From Candidatus Saccharimonadota bacterium (lineage in GTDB: Bacteria > Patescibacteriota > Saccharimonadia > Saccharimonadales > Saccharimonadaceae): 60,710 nt of DNA. The stretch lies in NCBI GenBank assembly GCA_017406565.1, contig JAFQYG010000001.1, positions 1-60,710 of the forward strand. The letters run 5' to 3'. Numbering within the stretch: position 1 is the stretch's first letter; the number at the start of each line of letters is the position of its first letter. The position numbers and the translations under genes are program-made. Shown piece after piece: positions 50,541 through 58,144 of the stretch. Under the pieces are notes generated by a model, which saw nothing but the letters and a program-made list of their open reading frames with translations, was not told where the DNA came from and made no database searches.

Positions 50541-50969
50541 TCATACTTTTTGCACTTTGACCATAGCTGGACGTAATACCTCCCCCTCATAATAGTATCC
50601 AGGTCTCAAAGTTTCAGCAATCACTTCTTTTTCACCTTCGCCCTCTACCATTACCGCCTCATGTAAATCCGGATTAAATTCCGTCCCTTTATCAGAGATA
50701 ACTCGCCCTAAGCCAAGCTCCTTCATAGTTTTCTCTAAAGTTTTTTCTAGAGGAGTCAGTTCTTCAAAAGTCGCAATAGCTCGGCTCATATCGTCAATCA
50801 ACGGTAATATCTTATAAACAGTAGCAAACTTTACCGATTTCTTCTCCTGTTCTTTTTGTATTTCTACTTGTTTTCGAAAATTTTCAAAATCTGCTCGCGT
50901 TCTTTGTAAATCGCCTGTTAACTCTGCAATTTTTGCATCATTTTCTTCATTTTTTTCTACTTTTTTCAT
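50541..50969 (-). CDS. grpE: GrpE nucleotide-exchange factor
   Basis: 142 residues, shorter than most GrpE. A dimerising coiled coil (LTGDLQRTRADFENFRKQVE) and the C-terminal beta domain (GTEFNPDLHEAVM, EVLRPAMVKVQK) are present. It releases ADP from DnaK. The N-terminal disordered region is nearly absent. It overlaps hrcA by 4 nt; dnaK and dnaJ are not in the window. Confidence 0.95.
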   Translation of the reverse strand: MKKVEKNEENDAKIAELTGDLQRTRADFENFRKQVEIQKEQEKKSVKFATVYKILPLIDDMSRAIATFEELTPLEKTLEKTMKELGLGRVISDKGTEFNPDLHEAVMVEGEGEKEVIAETLRPGYYYEGEVLRPAMVKVQKV

Positions 50970-51709
50970 AATATTTCCTCCAACATATTACCAGTTCTTC
51001 TAACTAACGCCATTACGCGTGAATAATTCTGTCTCGTCGGCCCCAAAACGCCTATATAGCTTTTGTCCGAAAATGGCGATCTAAATTTTGAGATTATCAA
51101 AGACACCTCAGAATTTCTCCCTATCGGATTTTCTTGACCAATAAATATATTAAGTGGTTCACCTGGTGCCGCTTCTCTGAGCCATGGCTCCAAATTATCT
51201 AACAATCTTGCTACAGCCTGCACTCGTCTAGTATCTACAAATTCCGGTTGTGTAAACAAACGTGAAATCCCTGCCAAATATAACTGCCCACCAATCGTTG
51301 CTAACCCCAAATTACCAGTTAACTCTACCAATGTGTCCACCGCTCCACGAATCGCCGCATCAGCTTGTGATTGTGAAGATACTCTTCGCACCAAAGCATG
51401 CATTCCACGCTCTAAGCTCACATCGACAGAAGCCTCTCTTTCGAACACTGTACTATTTTTAGCTACTCGTTCATCCTCTAAATTATTTACATAGAATCGA
51501 TATCCAGCATCAGTTGGCACTCTACCCGCCGAAGTATGCGGCTGAGCAATCAACCCTAAAGCTTCCAATTTCGCCATTTCAGCTCTAATAGTCGCTGGCG
51601 ATACCCCAAAAAGCTTCGCCATCGTCACGCTTCCCACCGGAGATGCCGTTTCTGCATATTCCTCTATAATTTGACAGAGAATCTGCTTCTGTCGCTCTGT
51701 TATTTCCAT
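50966..51709 (-). CDS. hrcA: Heat-inducible transcription repressor HrcA
   Basis: 247 residues, shorter than the usual 340 or so. The winged-helix domain (QKQILCQIIEEYAETASPVGS, GVSPATIRAEMAKLEALGLI) and the HTSAGRVPTDAGYRFYV motif are clear, and the effector domain is trimmed. It represses chaperone genes through CIRCE. TATAAT (51716-51721) lies 6 nt before the ATG, and a CIRCE element overlaps its -35 region, showing autoregulation. Confidence 0.95.
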   Translation of the reverse strand: MEITERQKQILCQIIEEYAETASPVGSVTMAKLFGVSPATIRAEMAKLEALGLIAQPHTSAGRVPTDAGYRFYVNNLEDERVAKNSTVFEREASVDVSLERGMHALVRRVSSQSQADAAIRGAVDTLVELTGNLGLATIGGQLYLAGISRLFTQPEFVDTRRVQAVARLLDNLEPWLREAAPGEPLNIFIGQENPIGRNSEVSLIISKFRSPFSDKSYIGVLGPTRQNYSRVMALVRRTGNMLEEIL

Positions 51710-51715
51710 ACTCTA

Positions 51716-51744
51716 ATTATACAAAATTAGCACTGAAATGTAAA
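51716..51744 (-). promoter_or_regulatory. hrcA promoter
   Basis: TTTACA (51739-51744), 17 bp, TATAAT (51716-51721), 6 nt to the ATG. The -35 box is inside the CIRCE spacer. Confidence 0.85.
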
Positions 51745-51753
51745 GAGTGCTAA
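51727..51753 (-). promoter_or_regulatory. CIRCE operator
   Basis: TTAGCACTG, 9 nt, GAGTGCTAA: one mismatch to the HrcA-binding consensus. It covers the -35 box and spacer of hrcA. Confidence 0.92.
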
Positions 51754-51796
51754 TTTATTGTTTTCTCAAAATTCTACATTTTTTAAAAAAATATGT

Positions 51797-51840
51797 TACA
51801 ATAAAAAAACCTCGCGTAAAAGGGCCAGTATTTTACGCGA
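51797..51840 (+). promoter_or_regulatory. Promoter and leader hairpin of the 71-residue gene
   Basis: TACAAT extended by TGT (51797-51802), then a leader hairpin with perfect 10-bp arms TCGCGTAAAA/TTTTACGCGA (51812-51840). A 12-bp palindrome AACTAGCTAGTT (51844-51855) follows before the ribosome site. Confidence 0.6.
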
Positions 51841-51883
51841 ATAAACTAGCTAGTTGACTGGTGTACATTAAAGGAGGGTAAAA

Positions 51884-52099
51884 ATGGCTAATAATGGCAA
51901 AAAAAGCAAGTGCTTCACATTGACAGAAAATGGCACTACCTACACAGGAACCATTAAAAGCGGGAAAATCAGAGTTACCACAGCTCGTACCGCTCCGGGT
52001 CAGAATATGACCGTAGGAGTATTCGATATCGCCAGCAGAACATGGCACAACGATTCACTCCCTAAGAATGTCAAGAAAAAATTCGAAGCCGCCTTCTAA
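51884..52099 (+). CDS. Small basic protein, 71 residues, unknown
   Basis: A Lys/Thr-rich soluble protein (TLTENGTTYTGTIKSGKIRV, then VGVFDIASRTWHND). The beta-strand pattern suggests a small barrel, but I do not recognise it. AAAGGAGGG (51870-51878) is a near-perfect Shine-Dalgarno, and the gene has its own promoter, leader hairpin and terminator, so it is probably well expressed. It is one of three tiny ORFs in the window with this ribosome site. Confidence 0.65.
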   Translation: MANNGKKSKCFTLTENGTTYTGTIKSGKIRVTTARTAPGQNMTVGVFDIASRTWHNDSLPKNVKKKFEAAF

Positions 52100-52115
52100 C
52101 CTTTTTATCCAGGTT

Positions 52116-52145
52116 CCCCAGTCGTTGACTGGGGCTTTTCCTTTT
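52116..52145 (+). terminator. Terminator of the 71-residue gene
   Basis: CCCCAGTC, 3 nt, GACTGGGG, then CTTTTCCTTTT. Confidence 0.9.
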
Positions 52146-52168
52146 ATAAAACATGTTATAATAATCTT

Positions 52169-52792
52169 ATGGAAGAAAAGATTGAAACTATCAAAGAATG
52201 GCTCGGCACTGGCAGTATTAATATTTTCGGTCTGCCTATGTCTGGCAAAGACACCCAAGGTATTAAGCTAGCCGAAACTCTAGGCGCAAAATTCCTCTCA
52301 TCAGGATTAATCATTCGCGCCATGGAAAAAGAAACCAAAAACAATTTTTCTAAAACTGGTGCCCTCATCCCAACCAATCTTTTCTACGAGTGGGTTCTTC
52401 CCTATTTTGAAAGACCAGATTTATTCAAATATCCACTCATCCTTTCTTCCATTGGTCGCTGGCATGGCGAAGAAGACCAAGTTATGTCTATCGCTGCTGG
52501 CGCAGGCCACGAAATCAAAGCAGCTATTATCCTCAATATTAGCGAAGCAGACGTCGAACGTCGTTTTGACCAAGCCAAAATCCTAGACGACCGCGGCACG
52601 CGTGAGGATGACAAAAACCTCGAAATCTTCAAAACTCGTATTCAAGAATTCCACGATAAAACACTTCCAGTCATCCAACATTACAATTCATTAGGCCTAC
52701 TTATCGATGTAAATGGTGACCAATCCCGCGAAGCAGTTTTTAATGAGATCGTCGAAAAACTTTACCAAAAAGCTTTAAAATCTCATGTCTAA
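52169..52792 (+). CDS. Adenylate kinase-family nucleotide kinase
   Basis: 207 residues. NIFGLPMSGKDTQGIKLAE is a P-loop in the adenylate kinase position, followed by an NMP-binding-like FLSSGLIIRA, and the lid segment ERRFDQAKILDDRGTREDD is short. Some NMP-binding residues differ from classical Adk (IGRWHGEEDQ instead of GFPR...Q), so substrate specificity is uncertain. TATAAT extended by TGT (52157-52162) is 6 nt before the ATG. Its last 53 nt overlap the convergent lamin-tail gene. Confidence 0.8.
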   Translation: MEEKIETIKEWLGTGSINIFGLPMSGKDTQGIKLAETLGAKFLSSGLIIRAMEKETKNNFSKTGALIPTNLFYEWVLPYFERPDLFKYPLILSSIGRWHGEEDQVMSIAAGAGHEIKAAIILNISEADVERRFDQAKILDDRGTREDDKNLEIFKTRIQEFHDKTLPVIQHYNSLGLLIDVNGDQSREAVFNEIVEKLYQKALKSHV

Positions 52793-54131
52793 ACTCATAT
52801 ATTATATATATTAAACCTATTAATACTACACCAAGCACCGCATATAATGCCACGAAAGTCGAACTCTCTTCATAACTTTCTGGTTCCAGACTATAATCTG
52901 CACCATTATTCTCCTTAATCCTTTTACATCTCCCAGTCTCTGGATTTAAATAATAGCCTTCCTTACAAGTTTTTTCCTTTTTGGTTTCAATCTTTTTGCA
53001 TCTTCCCGTCAAAGGGTTTAAAAAATAGCCGGCCTTACAAACTTTCGGTTTCACACTAGTCACTTTTACACAATTTCCTGTCGCCTCATTTATAACTTTA
53101 CCCTCTTCACATGTCCTAAATTCTTGGAAATTATTTGGTGCCCCAGGCGTCGGTGCATAAGTTGTCCTCCAAATCTCCTTCCCATTATTATCATAACCAA
53201 TAAAAGCATACGCAGTCCCTTTTCTTTGGCCATTTGGATATATTAGTTTATCAATCACCGCCCCGTCTGTGTCAATTAGCTCCAGTATATTTGAATTAGT
53301 GGGATTTTTCGTCAAACTAAATCCTTCTGGATAATATACAAAATATCCTTCGGGTTTGACTAGTCCCTTCAATAAATAATCCTTATTCTTATAACGTATT
53401 TTACATCCATCTAATAACACCTGTTCTGAACCTGTATTATATAATTCTATAAACTGTTCCGCTTTAATTGTTTCATAATAGCTCAGAATTTCCGAAAACT
53501 GTATTTTTTTACATTGACTAGGCATCCTCCCATAACCTTCCTCTTCTTTAGATTGATCAATATAATAACTCGTCTCGTCATATTGCGGCTCGTATTCTTC
53601 TAAGTGCTCAAATAATCCAGTTTCAAGATTTCGCACCAAAACCGTTGGCTGAGCCGATTTAAAAGCCCTGTAACAATCTTCTTTGCCGGTCCAACAAACT
53701 TCATCTACAATCTCATTATCAATCTTCAATTGAATTGACCCAGCGAATGCCAATGTCTTTTTGTAATTCACAGCAGCTAGCTCACTTTCAGGTGAGCTAG
53801 CCAAACGAAGGAGGATGGTCTCGCCGGTCATCCAGCTGTTCTCGGGAAATTCGAATATTATCGAATTGTTCCCGCTTGAATTAGTATAGCTTACTGCTGT
53901 TCCAGCGAGCGAAATCGGAGCGTCGGAGTTTTTTCGGGAAATTTCAATCATTTCTCCAACATTACTTTTCCCTTCAATTGTATATCCAGGATTAACTGCC
54001 CGAATATACAATTCTGGGATATCATCATTTATTATTCGTTCATCATCTACCGCATTAGCACTACAAAAAGTAGCAAACCCTTCACCAATCACACCTATAA
54101 TTATTGATAAAAATAATAAAAATTTCTTCAT
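52740..54131 (-). CDS. Lamin-tail-domain surface protein with Cys repeats
   Basis: 463 residues: signal peptide (about 1-28), a beta-sandwich (about 40-150), a lamin-tail domain (about 205-335: QFIELYNTGSEQVLLDGCKIRY, GYFVYYPEGFSL, TPGAPN), then three repeats of the form C-x5-G-x-x-x-N-x-x-T-G-x-C (about 338-410), and a C-terminal transmembrane segment. Lamin-tail domains in bacteria are extracellular and often linked to nuclease or wall proteins. The gene converges on and overlaps the nucleotide kinase gene. Confidence 0.75.
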   Translation of the reverse strand: MKKFLLFLSIIIGVIGEGFATFCSANAVDDERIINDDIPELYIRAVNPGYTIEGKSNVGEMIEISRKNSDAPISLAGTAVSYTNSSGNNSIIFEFPENSWMTGETILLRLASSPESELAAVNYKKTLAFAGSIQLKIDNEIVDEVCWTGKEDCYRAFKSAQPTVLVRNLETGLFEHLEEYEPQYDETSYYIDQSKEEEGYGRMPSQCKKIQFSEILSYYETIKAEQFIELYNTGSEQVLLDGCKIRYKNKDYLLKGLVKPEGYFVYYPEGFSLTKNPTNSNILELIDTDGAVIDKLIYPNGQRKGTAYAFIGYDNNGKEIWRTTYAPTPGAPNNFQEFRTCEEGKVINEATGNCVKVTSVKPKVCKAGYFLNPLTGRCKKIETKKEKTCKEGYYLNPETGRCKRIKENNGADYSLEPESYEESSTFVALYAVLGVVLIGLIYIIYEFRHEILKLFGKVFRRSH

Positions 54132-54191
54132 GCCAAGAAAGCTAGCATGGTGAAACTAGAAATACAACCCCCAACGTGATATAATCTAACC

Positions 54192-54899
54192 ATGAGCGTT
54201 TTCATATCTATTGGATTATTAATTCTTTCTATGCTTATTCTGATTTTTTTACAACTTTCTCCAGGTATTTTTGCCTTAACTTATCATTACGCTCTTGGTA
54301 AATACTCTAAGAATCAAGCTTCTTTCCTAACACTATTTTTCATTATTGGCGTCGAGATAATCTCCGCTTGTATTTTCCTCTCAACCTATTTTTTAGTTTC
54401 AACCTTATTCTTTGTTGGATTTAGACCCGAAACAAGTGTCTTAACCTGGATCTTAGCCGGCATACTAATAGCTCTCGGATTTTTAGCCTTCTTTCATTAC
54501 TTTCGTCCAGGAGCCGGCACCAAACTATTTATCTCTCAAAAATACTCCAAAGGTTTTAAATATAGTGCCAAAACCATCAAAACAAAATCGGATGCTTTCG
54601 TTCTCGGCGTAATGTCTAGTGTTTCAGAATTTATCTATACTTTTCCACTTTACGTCTTAGCATCTGCAGAAATCGTTCACCTTAGTCTCTATGGCATTTC
54701 AATTAACCTCTTTGCAATTCTATTTGTCCTAACACCATTATTGCCACTCTTCATAATCAGATATAAATACCAAGCTGGGTACAATTTAGCCGACATTATC
54801 AAAACCCGTACTAAAAACAAACCATTCACTCGTTTTATCTTGAGCTTTAATTACTTAATTATCGCAATATTAATATTATGCTTTAGGACAATTCTCTAA
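54192..54899 (+). CDS. Six-span membrane protein, unknown
   Basis: 235 residues with six predicted membrane helices and a cytoplasmic loop (about 115-140). No transport signature that I recognise; the layout recalls LysE or CcdA-like six-helix proteins but the diagnostic residues are not visible, and no Cys pair is present. TATAAT extended by TGA (54180-54185) lies 6 nt before the ATG. The stop overlaps the start of the 79-residue gene by 1 nt, starting a three-gene operon with a flavoprotein. Confidence 0.6.
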   Translation: MSVFISIGLLILSMLILIFLQLSPGIFALTYHYALGKYSKNQASFLTLFFIIGVEIISACIFLSTYFLVSTLFFVGFRPETSVLTWILAGILIALGFLAFFHYFRPGAGTKLFISQKYSKGFKYSAKTIKTKSDAFVLGVMSSVSEFIYTFPLYVLASAEIVHLSLYGISINLFAILFVLTPLLPLFIIRYKYQAGYNLADIIKTRTKNKPFTRFILSFNYLIIAILILCFRTIL

Positions 54900-55138
54900 T
54901 GAAAGAATACGACGAAAACGAAATCAAAAAAGACCTCAAAATCGATGCACATGCACTTGGTATCCCAGAGGGTGCTGCCGAAACTTTTATCAATCGTACA
55001 TTAAAAGATGCCAAAAAACATCTCAAAAACAAGTCCATCATTACCGAAAAAGATTTAGAACGTGCTATATGTAAAGAATTAAAAAAATATCACGCTGATT
55101 TAGCTTATGTTTATCAAAATCGTGATACAATAATATAG
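54899..55138 (+). CDS. Small helical protein, unknown
   Basis: 79 residues, charged and helical, no signal. The C-terminal pattern IITEKDLERAICKELKKY followed by DLAYVYQNRD faintly recalls the end of ATP-cone domains, but the protein is too short for a confident call. It lies between a membrane protein and a flavoprotein with 1-nt and 2-nt junctions, so it is made with both. Confidence 0.5.
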   Translation: MKEYDENEIKKDLKIDAHALGIPEGAAETFINRTLKDAKKHLKNKSIITEKDLERAICKELKKYHADLAYVYQNRDTII

Positions 55139-55140
55139 AG

Positions 55141-56511
55141 ATGGGTAAGAAATACGATTTTAAATATATAGTCATAGGTAGTGGGCCTGCTGGCTCAGCC
55201 GCCGCCTTAACACTTGTTAAATCAAAAAAACGCGTTGCTTTAATTGAAAACCGTTATTTTGGGGGCACCAATTTAAACACACGTGATATCCCCTACAAAG
55301 TTGCACTCGATTTTTCACATACATACCACAAGCTCAGCCTATATCCTGAATTCAAAAATCAAGATTTAACTTTCAATTTCCCGACCATTGCTGCACGTGA
55401 ATTAAATACGATTATGAAAACTGGCGGCAATGACAAGAAAGTATTCGAAAACGCTGGTGTCGTTTGTCTTGATGGCTACGCCAATCTTCTTGATCAGCAC
55501 ACTATTGCCATCGGTCAACAAAGAATTACAGCTGAATATTTCGTTTTGGCAACTGGTTCTAAACTCAAAACTGGCGGTATTTCTGGCATCGATCGCGTCG
55601 ATTATCTTACGCCTAATACCGCTGTAAAAATTCGACGTCTACCAAAAGTCGTCACAATCATAGGTGGCGGCTCAACTGGCTGCGAGATCGCCGAATACTA
55701 TGCCGAACTAGGAGTCAAAGTTCTTCTTCTTGAAATGTCCGATCTGCTCTTACCCCGCGAAGATAGAGAGGTTGGTGAAACAATTACAGATTATTTCACT
55801 CGACGTCTAGGCATTTCTGTACTTACTGGTTGCAAAGTTGTAGCCTTAGAAGAAGATAATTTCAGTAAATACATCGTCTTCCAAACAAACGGTGTCGAAA
55901 AAATGATTCGTACCGACTATATCGTTTTAGCAACCGGTAGTGAACCAATCCTAGATTACGGATTAGAGAATGCTGGTGTTAAGTTTAAAAACTCTGGCAT
56001 CAACGTTGATAAATTATTCCAAACTTCCGCCAAAAATATCTACGCAATTGGTGACTGCCTAGGTAACGAATCTTCAACTGAACGCGCCGAAAAAGAAGGC
56101 CTCACCGTTGCCATGAATCTAGTCAATAAAACCAAAATTACCGTAGATTATAAAGGAATGCCTCGTATCGTCAATTTATATCCAGAAATAGCTACCACCG
56201 GTTTTAACGAAAGCGATCTCATACGTCGTGATCGTGATTACAAAAAGTCTATTGTTAAACTCGATGAAATCACCGCTAGCAAAATATACGGCATTGAACA
56301 CGGTTTTGTGAAGCTACTCTCTGATAAAAATAGCCACATCATCGGCGCAACTATTGTTGCACCCAATGCTAGCCTAATGATTAGTGAATTATCTATTGCT
56401 GTTCGTCATAATCTCACTGCACTAGAACTCGCTAGCACTCCACACGTTTGTAATTCATTCAACGAAGCTATCAAACTTGCTGCCAAAAAACTTCTCCCTA
56501 AAAAACGCTAA
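55141..56511 (+). CDS. Flavoprotein of the disulfide-reductase family lacking the redox Cys pair
   Basis: 456 residues: FAD motif IGSGPAGSAAA (about 12-22), NAD(P) motif TIIGGGSTGCEIAEYYAELG, second FAD motif IYAIGDCLG, and the dimerisation domain. At residues 41-53 the family's GGTCLNxGCIPSK loop reads GGTNLNTRDIPYK, with both catalytic Cys gone (N44, D49). The C-terminal HPT region is also altered (HVCNSFNE). It is therefore not a lipoamide, glutathione or mercuric reductase; an NADH oxidase- or transhydrogenase-like role (soluble transhydrogenase SthA also lacks a full pair) is possible. It ends the operon with the six-span protein. Confidence 0.8.
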   Translation: MGKKYDFKYIVIGSGPAGSAAALTLVKSKKRVALIENRYFGGTNLNTRDIPYKVALDFSHTYHKLSLYPEFKNQDLTFNFPTIAARELNTIMKTGGNDKKVFENAGVVCLDGYANLLDQHTIAIGQQRITAEYFVLATGSKLKTGGISGIDRVDYLTPNTAVKIRRLPKVVTIIGGGSTGCEIAEYYAELGVKVLLLEMSDLLLPREDREVGETITDYFTRRLGISVLTGCKVVALEEDNFSKYIVFQTNGVEKMIRTDYIVLATGSEPILDYGLENAGVKFKNSGINVDKLFQTSAKNIYAIGDCLGNESSTERAEKEGLTVAMNLVNKTKITVDYKGMPRIVNLYPEIATTGFNESDLIRRDRDYKKSIVKLDEITASKIYGIEHGFVKLLSDKNSHIIGATIVAPNASLMISELSIAVRHNLTALELASTPHVCNSFNEAIKLAAKKLLPKKR

Positions 56512-56528
56512 CAGATAAGTCTGTCGCA

Positions 56529-56556
56529 TTGACTTATTTCGTTTTTTTGGTATAAT
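56529..56556 (+). promoter_or_regulatory. Promoter of the tRNA-fMet locus
   Basis: TTGACT (56529-56534), 16 bp, TATAAT (56551-56556). Transcription should begin around 56563, a few bases before the broken tRNA copy. Confidence 0.8.
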
Positions 56557-56566
56557 TAATGTATAT

Positions 56567-56640
56567 CGCGGGGTAGAGTAGCCTGGTAGCTCCCCCGTTG
56601 TGACGGCTCAAAGCCAAACGAGCCAGGATTTTAACAAAAT
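56567..56640 (+). pseudogene. Broken partial copy of tRNA-fMet
   Basis: 56567-56592 repeats the first 26 or so bases of the tRNA-fMet gene with one internal mismatch (GAGT for GAGC). The sequence then diverges, and about 56605-56628 is the reverse complement of tRNA positions roughly 15-36 (AGCCAAACGAGCC matches GGCTCGTTTGGCT). No 3' acceptor strand is present, so it cannot fold as a tRNA. Confidence 0.7.
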
Positions 56641-56642
56641 GT

Positions 56643-56719
56643 CGCGGGGTAGAGCAGCCTGGTAGCTCGTTTGGCTCATAACCAAAAGGTCGTTGGTTCA
56701 AATCCAACCCCCGCAACCA
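56643..56719 (+). tRNA. Initiator tRNA-fMet(CAU)
   Basis: 77 nt with CCA encoded. C1-A72 mismatch, the AGCCTGGTAGCTC D arm, anticodon loop CTCATAA and TTCAAAT T loop identify the bacterial initiator. The anticodon stem is TTTGG/CCAAA, so only two of the three conserved G:C pairs (30-40, 31-39) remain; pair 29-41 is T-A. Confidence 0.96.
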
Positions 56720-56740
56720 CAACAATTCGATTTTATCCAG

Positions 56741-56765
56741 GTAAGCGATAAAGGCTTACTTTTTT
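56741..56765 (+). terminator. Terminator of the tRNA-fMet transcript
   Basis: GTAAGC, 7 nt, GCTTAC, then six T. Confidence 0.85.
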
Positions 56766-56775
56766 AATGCAAACA

Positions 56776-56804
56776 AAATGACTCTTGTTTCACAAGAGTC
56801 ATTT
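56776..56804 (-). terminator. Terminator of the pilin-like operon
   Basis: AAATGACTCTTG/CAAGAGTCATTT (12 bp) with a 5-nt loop, followed by TTG on the minus strand. Usable from both directions. Confidence 0.8.
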
Positions 56805-56821
56805 CATATGACTACAATATT

Positions 56822-58141
56822 CTATGGGAAGAAGTTGTATTCTTGAAGAACAGTATAATCTTTTACTAGAGACTCATTGCTCCCATCGTTTAAGAGTTCA
56901 AGTGGTCCTAAAAGCGAAAGTGAATAATCTTGTCTATTATCCATTCTCACTGAAATTCTTCTATAAAGATCATTTGCCCTACCAGTTGAATCAACCTCCA
57001 ACTGTACACCTTTCAAATTGACTGAACTACCAGAGGAAATTTCTGTACAATCAGGATCACTTGCTGAACAAGATTTGCATGTCGTCCCATCCTTACATAG
57101 GAATTCCAACAAGAAACTAGTCTGTGGTTTACCATATGGTAATCCCACTACAAAGATAAATGTATCATCATTACGGACAACGTGACCGTCTGGGGCTTCA
57201 GCACCTACAGGATCCGGCAATTCAATCGTTACAGAACATGCATAATCCGCTGTATCTTCATTACAATCGACAGTAAAAGGTAAATTTGTAGGTTTCTTGT
57301 CATTTGATTTAGCAAATTGCGCTTTAGTAATATTGTTACCTGTTGCTGATATGTGATTACCCGTCTTCCCAGCCGAACCATTTTGAGTAGGTACCAAATA
57401 GACCATCGCACGATTAGTCCTATTACCTACTGAAGTATCGAACTCATTTATATTGAAATCATTGGCAGTTTGGACCATTGCAAGCGAAAGTGTTGGTGGG
57501 GTAGATACTGCCGCACTGATCGTATCTGGGAATATTACACTACTGCTTAAGCTATCATAATTACTGTATATCTTATTCCCTACTGAATCGCTATCAGAAA
57601 ACCAGCTCAATCTAACCTTGCCAATCTTATCAGCACCAATACCATCATCAAATTTCGCTTTAATAACCCTAATTAAATCCGACTGAGATAGGGTAGATTC
57701 ATATCCATTCAAAGAATCCGTCATAGTCACACACGTATAGGCCTGCTGCATATTATTGCCAACATTTTTTGACTCATCAATTACCACAGAACCATTATCG
57801 CGGCCGATTATCTTCGCTACCATATCACAATCATCAGTTTTACTTTCAAAGTAGTGGAATATTTCATTACAACCATATTTATTCATTGCTTCTTCTGAAC
57901 TACCATTCTGCTTTTGAATCAAACAGTTTTGATAATTATAATATGCCAACTTTGCATCTTCCACCCCAGCCATTGCTGAATCATATGCCGACTGAGCAAG
58001 ATCATCATTTGAAGTTCTTGTTACTTCAGAAATGATAATCGCAGCAAAACTCGTAGCGATAATCATCAATATTAAAGTCGAAAAAGCTACTACGTAAAAC
58101 GACGCTGCTCCTTTTTTCGTTTTTTTGTTAGTCTTTTTCAT
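56822..58141 (-). CDS. PilX-like pilus-associated protein
   Basis: 439 residues. The N-terminal segment KKGAASFYVVAFSTLILMIIATSFAAIII is a pilin-like membrane helix with the Gly-Ala-Ala-Ser start of PilX-N proteins, followed by SEVTRTSNDDLAQSAYDSAMAGVEDAKLAYYNY. The long C-terminal ectodomain is Ser/Asp/Asn-rich with a Cys cluster (CKDGTTCKSC, DPDC). It is the last gene of a pilin-like operon and follows the prepilin gene by 3 nt. Probably a minor component of a type IV-like pilus. Confidence 0.7.
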   Translation of the reverse strand: MKKTNKKTKKGAASFYVVAFSTLILMIIATSFAAIIISEVTRTSNDDLAQSAYDSAMAGVEDAKLAYYNYQNCLIQKQNGSSEEAMNKYGCNEIFHYFESKTDDCDMVAKIIGRDNGSVVIDESKNVGNNMQQAYTCVTMTDSLNGYESTLSQSDLIRVIKAKFDDGIGADKIGKVRLSWFSDSDSVGNKIYSNYDSLSSSVIFPDTISAAVSTPPTLSLAMVQTANDFNINEFDTSVGNRTNRAMVYLVPTQNGSAGKTGNHISATGNNITKAQFAKSNDKKPTNLPFTVDCNEDTADYACSVTIELPDPVGAEAPDGHVVRNDDTFIFVVGLPYGKPQTSFLLEFLCKDGTTCKSCSASDPDCTEISSGSSVNLKGVQLEVDSTGRANDLYRRISVRMDNRQDYSLSLLGPLELLNDGSNESLVKDYTVLQEYNFFP

Positions 58142-58144
58142 TAT

